A DNA stretch of 10,376 nucleotides, taken from positions 328,927-339,302 of the forward strand of contig MU646502.1 of assembly GCA_026770585.1 (NCBI GenBank). Direction: 5' to 3'. Under the pieces are notes generated by a model that was given only the letters and a program-made list of their open reading frames with translations, made no database searches and was not told the DNA's origin. The translations under genes were made by a program, and so were the position numbers. The number at the start of each line of letters is the position of its first letter. The stretch's first letter is position 1. This document shows positions 7,301 through 10,376 of the stretch, piece after piece. This DNA is from Baffinella frigidus. Its lineage: Eukaryota; Cryptophyceae; Cryptomonadales; Baffinellaceae.

Positions 7301-10212
7301 ACCGTAAACCGTCAACCGTAAACCGTAAACCGTAAACCGTAAACCGTAAACCCTAACCCCTCAACCCTCAACCCTACACCCTACACCCTACACCCTAAAC
7401 CCTAACCCTCCACCCTCCCTAAACCCTACGAACCCAAAACCCTAACCCCGTTCTTGTTCGTGGCTAACATGCCTCGCGTGTACAGTGGGCTGATAGAATA
7501 TCTCGAAAACGTGGGTTTCAAGTACAAAAACTTTCCTGGTACAGGTGGGAGCTACTAGACCATATCCCGGACACGTGGTTTTAAAGTACACAAACTTTTC
7601 TGGTACAGGTGGGGGGCGCGGGCGACAGGGGCTACTACGGCATCACCAAGCTCGCACAGGCGGGGAGCGTGGCGTGGGCGGAAGGGGAGGGAGCGGCCAA
7701 GACAATTCGGATCCCGCTCACGAACGACGCGCTTTCGCTGCCGAACCAGCAGGCGCGTTAAGTCAACTCTACTGTAAAGTTTTATCTCAGAAAACGAGTT
7801 CTAAAACTCGTTTTCTTAAGTCAATTCCTCTACAAATTTGTCAACTTATGCGGAGAGTAAAGAATAAGTTGACGAATTTGTAGGGGAATTGACTTAAGAA
7901 AATGAATTTTAGAACTCGTTTTCTGAGATAAAGTTGATTCTACTGCGCGTCAAGTCGATTCTACCAGGGAAACACGCGCCAAAAGTCTAGCCCTGTGAGC
8001 CATTCCGGGGCGCAATAATGTTTCGTCTGTACCACGGGCCACTTTTAGCGCGAAACGTCGCGTGTGAAATCCCCACTTGTGGCCGGGCGAAGACAATTCG
8101 GATCCCGCTCACGAATGACGCGCTCCCGCTGCCGAACCAGCAGGCTCTAAACCCTTAACCCTGAACCCTGAACCCTGAACCCTTAGCCATAACCCCCGCG
8201 GAACCAGCATGCGCGTACCGTTGATTTTCTTCGTATACTGTTGTATACTCGGTGATATATGACTCTGGGTAGGTGACTCTCTAGAGCATCTTTCTGCTCT
8301 CGCGTGTCGCCTCCCAGAGACCAACCCTGATTCTATCACCCCCGGAAAACACGCGCCAACAGTGTAGCCCTTTGAGCCATTCCGGGGCGCAATTATGTTT
8401 CGGAGCCAATCCTGGGTGCAACAATGTTTCGTCTGTACCACGGGACACTTTTAGCGCGAAACGTTGCGTTTGAAATGAGCGACTTGTGGCCGGGCGAAGA
8501 CTGTTTCGACCCCGCTGAGGAATGACGCGCTCCCGCTGCCGAACCAGCAGGCCCGTCCTAGCTCCAAACCCTGAACCCTGAAGTCTCAAGTCTCAAGTCT
8601 GAACCCTGAACCCTGAATCTTGAGCCCTGAACCCTGAACAGTCTTAAACCCTAAACCGTGAACCGTGAACCGTGAACCGTGGACCGTGAACCCTGAACCG
8701 TGAACCCTGAAACCTGAAACCTGAACCCTGAACCCTGAACCCTGAACCCTGAACCCTGAACCCTGAACCCTGAACTCCAAACCTCAACCCTCCACACCCA
8801 AACCCTAAACCCGAACCCTAACACTGTTCACGGTGGCGCTGCTGAATGCGTGGACCCTAAACCCTAAACCCCAGCCCCCAAGCCCCCAAACCCTAAACCC
8901 TAAACCCTGAAACAGTTCAAAGTGGAGCTGCTGAATGCTGGGTGTGCGCCGATTGTAAGTGGCACGGGGGCATCGACATTGGTCACCGTCCTCGATAATG
9001 ACCAGGTCCCTACTACGATCAGTTGGGACACAACGTAAATCAATTAGGGGACTAAGCAAATCAATTAGGGGACTAACTAAATCAATTAGGGGACTCAGTA
9101 AATTAATTAGGGGACTAAGTAATTCCATTAGGGGACTAAGCAATGCGGGGTGTGCGCCGATTGTAAGTGGCGCGGGGGCATCGACATTGGTCACCGTCCT
9201 CGATAACGACAAGGTCCCTACTACGATCAACTGGGACACCAAGTAAATAATTTAGGGGACTGAGAAAATCAATTAGGGGACTGAGTAAATCTATTGGGGG
9301 ATTGAGTAAATCAATTAGGGGAATACTTAAAATCAATTAGGGGACTAAGTAATTCAATTAGGGCAGTAATGAATTAGGGGGCTGAGTAAATCTATTGGGG
9401 GATTGAGTAAATCAATTAGGGGAATACGTAAATCAATTAGGGGACTAAGTAATTCAATTAGGGCAGTAAGGAATGCGGGATGCGCGCTGGTTTCAAGTGG
9501 CGCGGGGGCATCTTCGCTCGTCACCGTTCTCGCTAACAATTAGGTCCATACGCCCGAATTCCGGAACCCGAAACCCTGCAACTGTTAGTAAACCCGAAAC
9601 CCGACACCCGGAACCCGGAACCCGAAACCCGACACCCGAAGCCCGAAACCCGGAACCCGAAACCCGGAACCCGGAACCCGACACCCGAAACCCGACACCC
9701 GAAGCCCGTAATCCTACAAACCAAACTTTCAAGCCCAAACCCCAAACCCCAAACCCCAAACCCTAAACCGTGCACCCTGCACCCTAAAGCCTAAACCCTA
9801 TGGCGCAAACCCTAACCCCCAACCCCTGAACCCCAAACCCTAAACCCTAAACCCCACGGCAGGTGGATTTCCTGGTGCCCTCGCACCCGAAAGCCGAAGC
9901 CTGAAACCCGAAACCCGGAACCCGAAATCCGGAACCCGAAATTCGGAACCCGAAACCCGGAACCCGAGACCCGGAACCCGAAACCCGGAACCCGAAATTC
10001 GGAACCCGAATCCCGGAACCCGAAACCTGGAACCCGGAACCCGAAAACCCGGAATCCGAGACCCGGAACCCGAAACCCGGAACCCGAAACCCGACTCCCG
10101 ACACCCTGAACCCTGCGCCCTAACACTAAACCCCAAACCCCTCAACCAGGTTGGGTTTCTGGTGCTCTCGCCCACCTCGGTCAACGTGCGGTCCGACGAT
10201 GGCAACATCACG
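3067..10212 (+). CDS. Split gene for a tandem Calx-beta domain protein, 3' partial
   Basis: Gene model of eight exons: 3067-3651, 4422-4488, 4862-4932, 5222-5317, 6725-6805, 7609-7752, 8916-9005 and 10150-10212, giving about 399 residues and continuing past the window. Domain 1 (about 116 residues) combines exon 1 from residue 142, exons 2 and 3, and the first half of exon 4. Domain 2 (about 120 residues) combines the second half of exon 4 with exons 5, 6 and 7. Exon 8 opens domain 3. Calx-beta domains are beta-sandwich, often calcium-binding modules of Na/Ca exchangers, integrin beta-4 and large adhesion proteins. With the N-terminal hydrophobic segment, a secreted or surface-anchored adhesion-type protein is likely, by inference. 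Inferred introns are GT-AG (five, counting the last donor) and GC-AG (three). No transcript supports the model here, but frame and domain order agree at every junction. Confidence 0.75.
3692..4131 (+). repeat. Three copies of a ~52-bp intron repeat
   Basis: Copies begin CAGTGAA(A/G)CCAGAA and end CCCCCCCTAGACCATA near 3692-3744, 3991-4044 and 4082-4131. The donor-like string GTGCCTCCTCTCTCCT, found at the exon 1 donor (3652), recurs at 3973, so the start of intron 1 has itself been duplicated. Between the copies (3745-3972) lie unique sequence and a hairpin. Confidence 0.65.
3864..3898. repeat. Hairpin in intron 1
   Basis: CGTAGGAAATTCCTAGG pairs with CCTAGGTATTTCCTACC with a two-base loop and few mismatches. 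The CCTAGG core recalls the hairpin elements at 16-594, but the termini differ. Confidence 0.55.
4132..4307 (+). other. Unique part of intron 1
   Basis: Degenerate CCCTAAA and CAACC motifs until about 4190, then mostly unique sequence. AAGTAGATT(C/T)ACTTA occurs twice (about 4242 and 4265), a small tandem duplication. No exon seen. Confidence 0.4.
4308..4413. repeat. CCCTCAA heptamer array
   Basis: Near-homogeneous tandem CCCTCAA units with a few 6-bp CCCTAA slips, directly before the exon 2 acceptor. A telomere-like variant, but internal to a gene. Confidence 0.85.
4422..4488 (+). CDS. Exon 2: middle of Calx-beta 1
   Basis: Follows acceptor ATGCAG|G in phase 0 and reads GSVSWLASEAQPKPVTITF then INS. 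It is parallel to GSVAWAEGEGAAKTIRIPL in exon 6, the corresponding strands of domain 2. It ends CAG|GCACCT, a GC donor, leaving one base (G), so intron 2 is phase 1. Exon 3 supplies the missing two bases at acceptor GCAG|GA. This agreement of phase is the best single support for the pair. At 67 bases it is invisible to long-frame scans. The intron reading immediately hits TAA. Confidence 0.75.
4534..4551 (+). pseudogene. Duplicated 3' end of exon 2 with GC donor
   Basis: CCTTCATCAATTCAGGCA repeats 4474-4491 exactly, 60 bp downstream. It includes the exon 2 end and the GC donor. Between the copies lies a short CCCTGAA array (about 4494-4533). A second, potentially usable donor would extend exon 2 through the array; the first in-frame codon after the exon (4491-4496 region) is a stop, so extension would truncate the protein. 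Confidence 0.75.
4552..4852. repeat. Mixed CCCTAAA/CCCTACA/CCCTGAA array
   Basis: Nearly 300 bp of 7-bp telomere-like units with CCCTAAA most frequent, filling intron 2 up to the exon 3 acceptor. The C-rich strand is the sense strand of the gene. Confidence 0.85.
4862..4932 (+). CDS. Exon 3: end strands of Calx-beta 1
   Basis: Starts after ACGCAG| and completes the split Gly codon from exon 2. It then reads SYTRGQYRTSLSVELTGAVG, the E-x-F-x-V-x-L strand typical near the end of a Calx-beta domain. An alternative acceptor GGGCAG|TAC at 4881/4882 is phase 0 and would not fit the exon 2 phase. The donor is uncertain: GTG|GTTTCA (exon end 4932) has the best context, but 4926 or 4929 also give phase 0. 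Confidence 0.65.
4943..5214. repeat. CCCTCCA and CCCTAAA heptamer array
   Basis: Telomere-like heptamers filling intron 3. A homogeneous CCCTCCA block is centred on 4995-5045 and repeated near 5060-5080, with CCCTAAA, CCCTGAA and CCCTACA around it. Confidence 0.85.
5222..5317 (+). CDS. Exon 4a: junction of Calx-beta 1 and 2
   Basis: Acceptor AACCAG|G, phase 0, 32 codons. VGSQNRTMVTIIDTNA closes domain 1 (the V-T-I-x-D strand) and VTGTLAMQKATATVGE opens domain 2. It ends GAG|GCGAGT, which matches the standard donor consensus except C for T at +2, so I read it as a GC-AG intron of phase 0. A near-identical twin follows at 5351-5446. Confidence 0.7.
5351..5446 (+). CDS. Exon 4b: tandem twin of exon 4a
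   Basis: Same length (96 bases) and same phases, 129 bp downstream. Acceptor is GATAG|G and donor is GAG|GCGAGA. Nine base differences affect eight codons, of which five are silent and three change the residue (G to R, M to V, V to A). No frameshift or stop has accumulated. Including both exons would duplicate the closing strand of domain 1, so mutually exclusive use of 4a or 4b is the natural reading. It could also be a recent unused duplicate. Confidence 0.6.
5464..5535. repeat. Heptamer array in reverse orientation
   Basis: GTGTAGG and GGTGTAG units with variants (GTGGAGG, GTGTAAG, GTGTACG). This is the CCTACAC variant seen elsewhere, here with the G-rich strand as sense, opposite to most arrays in the window. 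Confidence 0.8.
5537..5554 (+). pseudogene. Third, fragmentary copy of the exon 4 end
   Basis: AAGGCGACTGTTGGCGAG followed by GCGAGC repeats the last codons of exon 4 (ATVGE) and its GC donor. Only about 18 bases of exon remain. Confidence 0.7.
5556..5624 (+). other. Long polypyrimidine tract ending CTGCAG
   Basis: About 65 bases of nearly pure C and T (CTCCCTCC repeats) followed by CTGCAG at 5619-5624. It looks like a strong 3' splice site, but the sequence after it does not read as Calx-beta in any frame. It may be a decoy acceptor or an independent simple repeat. Confidence 0.45.
5625..6080 (+). other. Intron 4 sequence without a recognised exon
   Basis: AT-richer than its surroundings. 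Visible structure includes hairpin TTGGTAC/GTACCAA (about 5699-5717), near-palindrome ATGGCCAGTTGGCCAT (about 5777), a 22-bp tandem pair at 5828-5871 (TCTATTGGATCGTGTCCAG and its variant) and three CCAGAA units near 5942-5960. A frame is open from 5627 to 5935, but its product resembles no family I know and has no Calx-beta features. Confidence 0.4.
5961..6074 (+). repeat. Dispersed intron repeat, copy 1
   Basis: Begins TATTCTCAAGTTGAC and contains CGTCAACTTT (an inverted match to CAAGTTGACG), CCCCGGGG and AATAGACTG. Matches 6568-6680 with moderate divergence. Confidence 0.6.
6080..6152. repeat. GTGCAGG heptamer array, reverse orientation
   Basis: GTGCAGG, GTGTAAG, GTTCAGG and GGTTTAG units with the G-rich strand as sense, the second reversed block inside intron 4. 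Confidence 0.7.
6159..6400 (+). repeat. 32-bp array made of splice-acceptor-like units
   Basis: Eight units, most starting exactly 32 bp apart (6191, 6223, 6255, 6287, 6319, 6351, 6383). The unit contains ACCCGAAACGCGAATCAGGGG followed by CAATTGAGTCA. The first part matches the intron end and exon start of exon 5 (ACCCCGAATCGCGACACAG then GGG at 6704-6727). Each unit therefore carries a TCAG|GGG acceptor-like site. The last unit leads into the broken exon 5 copy at 6401. Confidence 0.75.
6401..6448 (+). pseudogene. Broken 5' copy of exon 5
   Basis: Follows AAACAG|GGG and reads GSGFATLTSTRTGGSD, then a TGA stop (6449-6451) where exon 5 has TGC. Similarity to exon 5 ends here and a different sequence follows. 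It keeps the acceptor and lacks the 3' half and donor. If spliced in from exon 4 it would end the protein. Confidence 0.75.
6443..6584 (+). repeat. 79-bp tandem duplication
   Basis: TCAGACTG at 6443 and 6522 both lead into CTCTGCCTCACTC, CGTTG and CTCAAGTTGAC (ends 6505 and 6584). The first bases of each unit (TCAGACTGCAAC in the second) come from the GGSDCN codons of exon 5, so the duplication includes an exon fragment. Confidence 0.65.
6568..6680 (+). repeat. Dispersed intron repeat, copy 2
   Basis: Second copy of 5961-6074, in the same orientation: TATTCTCAAGTTGAC, CGCAGTACTAAATCG, GTCAACTTT, CCCGGGGG, AATAGACTG. CAAGTTGAC and GTCAACTTT form an imperfect stem in both copies. Confidence 0.6.
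6725..6805 (+). CDS. Exon 5: core strands of Calx-beta 2
   Basis: Acceptor CACAG|GGG, 27 codons, phase 0 at both ends. It reads GSGFAKLTITRTGGSDCNAT then VHYRTVA. LTITRTGGSD and V-H-Y-R-T are the most diagnostic Calx-beta stretch (V-T-V-x-R-T-G-G ... V-x-Y-x-T). It continues the ATVGE end of exon 4 and is followed by exon 6. The donor is GCG|GTAAAC. Fragments of this exon recur on both sides (6401, 6897, 6947, 7007, 7151). Confidence 0.75.
6816..6945 (+). repeat. ACCGTAA/CCCTCAT array with an exon 5 end copy
   Basis: Short 7-bp units (CCCTCAT, CCCTACA, ACCGTAA). At 6897-6908, CGCACTGTCGCG then GTAAACCCGAACC repeats the exon 5 end and donor (6794-6818) with one base change in the exon part. 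This gives a second intact donor about 100 bp downstream of the first. Confidence 0.7.
6947..6970 (+). pseudogene. Fragment of exon 5 (NAT.DYR)
   Basis: AATGCTACCGCAGACTACCGC resembles AACGCTACCGTCCATTACCGC of exon 5 and is followed by TAA instead of ACA. No donor is left. Confidence 0.55.
7007..7180 (+). pseudogene. Second exon 5 copy, split by an insertion
   Basis: 7007-7036 reads IAHTGGSDCN and 7151-7180 reads NATVHYRTVA followed by donor GTAACT. Together they cover the last two thirds of exon 5, in order. The intervening 7037-7150 is AT-rich and bounded by AAC on both sides. It contains an inverted repeat ATTACTAC(A/G)CAAAT (7098-7111 and 7136-7149) with the palindrome GTAATATTAC inside. 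This looks like a small mobile element inserted into a duplicate exon. Confidence 0.65.
7187..7449. repeat. Heptamer array with ACCGTAA core
   Basis: CCCGAAA, CCCTACA, a homogeneous ACCGTAA block (about 7297-7352), then CCCTCAA, CCCTACA and CCCTAAA, in intron 5. Confidence 0.8.
7496..7613 (+). repeat. Tandemly duplicated exon 6 acceptor region
   Basis: Two copies about 64 bp apart share ATATC(T/C)CG, ACGTGG, AAGTACA, AACTTT(C/T)CTGGTACAG and GTGGG. Both contain a complete TACAG|GTGGG 3' splice site (7544/7545 and 7608/7609). Only the second is followed by the Calx-beta reading. The first leads to GTGGGAGCTACTAGA and would insert different residues. Confidence 0.75.
7609..7752 (+). CDS. Exon 6: middle of Calx-beta 2
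   Basis: Acceptor GTACAG|GTG, 48 codons, phase 0 at both ends. It begins VGGAGDRGYYGITKLAQA, then GSVAWAEGEGAAKTIRIPL and TNDALSLPNQQ. The G-S-V-x-W ... K-T-I-x-I-P-L-T-N-D stretch is the family's middle hairpin and parallels exon 2. The donor CAG|GCGCGT is of GC type; TAA follows in the intron reading. The 3' 57 bases recur at 8087 and 8494. Confidence 0.75.
7781..7932. repeat. Large inverted repeat (MITE-like) just after the exon 6 donor
   Basis: Arms 7781-7849 and 7864-7932 are nearly perfect inverted copies of 69 bases with a 14-base loop. They start TTTATCTCAGAAAACGAG and end CTCGTTTTCTGAGATAAA. A nested palindrome AAAACGAGTT/AACTCGTTTT lies in the left arm. The termini differ from the CAGGGGTACC family, so this is a separate element type. 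CTACTG occurs just outside both ends (7769-7774 and 7940-7945), a possible target duplication. In pre-mRNA it would form a very stable stem about 28 bases after the donor. Confidence 0.8.
7970..8143 (+). repeat. Repeat R1 ending in an exon 6 fragment
   Basis: From AAACACGCGCCAA through CATTCCGGGGCGCAAT, ATGTTTCGTCTGTACCACGG and AGCGCGAAACG to a copy of the exon 6 end. 8087-8143 reads AKTIRIPLTNDALPLPNQQ in an open frame (19 codons), with donor GC (CAG|GCTCTA) after it. It differs from exon 6 by S to P and silent changes, and no acceptor is apparent. Repeats at 8346-8550. Confidence 0.75.
8144..8345 (+). other. Short CCCTGAA run and unique intron sequence
   Basis: CCCTGAA and CCCTTA units (8147-8190), then AT-richer unique sequence with GTATACTGTTGTATAC (about 8232-8247), a small inverted repeat. 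No exon seen. Confidence 0.45.
8346..8550 (+). repeat. Repeat R2 ending in a decayed exon 6 fragment
   Basis: Second copy of 7970-8143. It contains an additional 27-bp tandem duplication (GAGCCATTCCGGGGCGCAAT near 8374 and its variant near 8403). The exon part (8494-8550) reads AKTVSTPLRNDALPLPNQQ, more altered than R1, and is followed by CAG|GCCCGT. R1 to R2 spacing is about 376 bp. Confidence 0.75.
8563..8822. repeat. CCCTGAA heptamer array
   Basis: Includes AAGTCTC units (8580-8600), an ACCGTGA block (8655-8700) and a homogeneous CCCTGAA block (about 8705-8773), then CCCTAAA. All are 7-bp telomere-like variants within intron 6. Confidence 0.85.
8827..8850 (+). pseudogene. 5' fragment of exon 7 with a dead acceptor
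   Basis: TTCACGGTGGCGCTGCTGAA then TGCG reads FTVALLNA, as exon 7 reads FKVELLNA. It is preceded by CACTG where exon 7 has AACAG, so the AG of the acceptor is lost. The exon is replaced by CCCTAAA repeats after 24 bases. Confidence 0.7.
8916..9005 (+). CDS. Exon 7: closing strands of Calx-beta 2
   Basis: Acceptor AAACAG|TTC, 30 codons, phase 0 at both ends. FKVELLNAGCAPIVSGTGAS is followed by TLVTVLDNDQ. F-x-V-x-L-x-N-A and V-T-V-L-D-N-D are the canonical last strands of a Calx-beta domain, and acidic residues in this position bind calcium in exchanger CBDs. The donor is CAG|GTCCCT. The intron reading stops at TAA after a further 12 codons. Partial copies follow at 9142 and 9472. Confidence 0.75.
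9039..9140 (+). repeat. 21-bp array (CAATTAGGGGACTAAG)
   Basis: Five units starting at 9039, 9060, 9081, 9102 and 9123, about ATCAATTAGGGGACTAAGTA each. 21 bp is three heptamers and TTAGGGG recalls the telomere-like motif in reverse orientation. It is open in the frame of the following exon 7 copy, reading KSIRGLS repeats. It ends ACTAAG|C directly before that copy. Confidence 0.75.
9142..9213 (+). CDS. Exon 7 second copy (5' shortened), possible alternative exon
   Basis: NAGCAPIVSGAGASTLVTVL then DNDK, 24 codons, followed by AAG|GTCCCT. It lacks the first six codons (FKVELL), which are replaced by the 21-bp array. It differs from exon 7 at two residues (T to A, Q to K). An AG just upstream (ACTAAG|C) could serve as acceptor but would change the phase. 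Intact but probably unused; the open frame through the array leaves exonisation possible. Confidence 0.5.
9238..9471 (+). repeat. 21-bp array with ~100-bp higher-order repeat
   Basis: The same CAATTAGGGGACTAAGTAA family as 9039-9140. A block starting CTGAGTAAATCTATTGGGGG at 9281 repeats at 9382, each followed by TCAATTAGGGGAATAC and CAATTAGGGCAGTAA, so whole groups of units have been duplicated. Confidence 0.75.
9472..9540 (+). pseudogene. Exon 7 third copy, ending in a stop
   Basis: NAGCALVSSGAGASSLVTVL then ANN and TAG at 9541-9543, where copy 2 has GATAACGACAAG. Two of the acidic DND residues are lost (D to A, D to N) and the last codon before the donor is a stop. The donor-like GTCCAT remains. 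A decaying exon. Confidence 0.75.
9556..9860. repeat. CCCGGAA/CCCGAAA/CCCGACA array, then CCCTAAA
   Basis: From about 9560 to 9705, units are ACCCGGA, ACCCGAA and ACCCGAC in alternating order. From 9725 to 9858 they are CCCCAAA and CCCTAAA. All reading frames are open because three heptamers equal seven codons, hence spurious G-F-R-V-S-G-S proteins on the minus strand. Confidence 0.85.
9863..9886 (+). pseudogene. 5' fragment of exon 8
   Basis: After CGGCAG|, GTGGATTTCCTGGTGCCCTC reads VDFLVPS, like VGFLVLS at the start of exon 8. The acceptor is intact. The exon is lost after about 24 bases and runs into CCCGAAA-type repeats with an early TGA. Confidence 0.7.
9887..10148. repeat. CCCGGAA/CCCGAAA array
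   Basis: A second long block of GGAACCCGAAACCC (two heptamers in alternation, 14-bp period) with variants GGAACCCGAAATTC, ending in CCCTGAA and CCCCAAA before the exon 8 acceptor. Confidence 0.85.
10150..10212 (+). CDS. Exon 8: first strands of Calx-beta 3
   Basis: Acceptor AACCAG|G, phase 0, reading VGFLVLSPTSVNVRSDDGNI and T. G-F-L-V-L-S-P-T-S-V-N-V aligns with GTLAMQKATATVGE of exon 4, the opening strands of a Calx-beta domain, and follows the DNDQ end of exon 7. The best donor is ACG|GTGCTT (phase 0) at 10213. The reading runs into CCCTAAA repeats and a TGA at about 10234, so the exon must end near here. Confidence 0.65.
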
Positions 10213-10221
10213 GTGCTTTCC

Positions 10222-10258
10222 AACCCTAAACCCTGACCCCTAAACCCCAAACCCAATC
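10222..10258. repeat. Short CCCTAAA/CCCTGAC run
   Basis: About five telomere-like heptamers at the start of intron 8. Confidence 0.7.
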
Positions 10259-10376
10259 ACACGAGACGTCTCGGGGAATCACGCCGGCAGCACACGCAAG
10301 GCAGTCACCTCGGACAGTTGGCTTCGGCGTCCGCGTGACCGGTCACGCGGGCGTTCACGAGCCTGCCGGCGGGGCT
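10259..10376 (+). other. GC-rich right edge with palindromes, possible next exon
   Basis: Palindromes CGAGACGTCTCG (10262-10273) and CCGCGTGACCGGTCACGCGG (10331-10350), and the inverted pair CGCCGGCAG/CTGCCGGCG (10282-10290 and 10363-10371). After GGACAG| at about 10318, one frame is open to the edge and reads GFGVRVTGHAGVHEPAGGA. It resembles a Calx-beta strand only loosely, and the phase does not match exon 8 well, so an exon here is a guess. Confidence 0.25.

Noticed and set aside
8805-9336. Minus-strand frames with LLSPLIDLLSPLID repeats
   Set aside because: Shadow of the 21-bp CAATTAGGGG array and of exon 7 copies in antisense. The plus-strand reading matches Calx-beta, the minus does not match anything.
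9493-10256. Several minus-strand reading frames rich in GFRVSGSGFRVPG
   Set aside because: They are translations of 7-bp repeats. With a 7-bp period every frame repeats each 21 bp and stays open unless the unit holds a stop. No domain, no start context, and overlap with plus-strand exons 7 and 8 of the Calx-beta gene.

Overview
The window looks like nuclear DNA of a eukaryote with introns, probably a unicellular alga. No bacterial-style gene layout, rRNA, tRNA or CRISPR array is visible. The telomere-like heptamer CCCTAAA (TTTAGGG on the other strand) and its variants fill most introns. The splice sites I infer are a mix of GT-AG and GC-AG, and six of seven acceptors are followed by G. That combination fits a dinoflagellate best. 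A haptophyte, a brown alga or another alga stays possible, and sequence composition alone does not settle it.

Left part (1-2863): no gene that I can support. It holds a family of about 105-bp hairpin elements (MITE-like, ends CAGGGGTACC, flanked by TA), one of them inside another copy. It also holds a 21-bp minisatellite and a dispersed repeat of about 390 bp present twice (1481-1874 and 2477-2863).

Right part (3067-10376): one split plus-strand gene, running off the right edge, that encodes tandem Calx-beta domains. I read eight short exons: 3067-3651, 4422-4488, 4862-4932, 5222-5317 (or its twin 5351-5446), 6725-6805, 7609-7752, 8916-9005 and 10150-10212. Joined, they stay in frame for about 399 residues. 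They give an N-terminal leader with one hydrophobic segment, two complete Calx-beta domains and the start of a third. One junction is phase 1 on both sides and all the others are phase 0, which is strong internal support for the model. A conventional long-reading-frame scan misses every exon after the first.

The introns are the most unusual part. Each consists mostly of 7-bp telomere-like variants, and most variants are locally homogeneous (CCCTCAA, CCCTGAA, CCCTCCA, ACCGTAA, CCCGGAA and others). Embedded in them are partial copies of the neighbouring exon. These are usually the 3' end of the upstream exon with its donor, or the 5' end of the downstream exon with its acceptor. One 32-bp array is built from repeated copies of a splice acceptor. 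The pattern suggests introns growing by repeated tandem duplication across exon-intron junctions, leaving a series of decoy or alternative splice sites.
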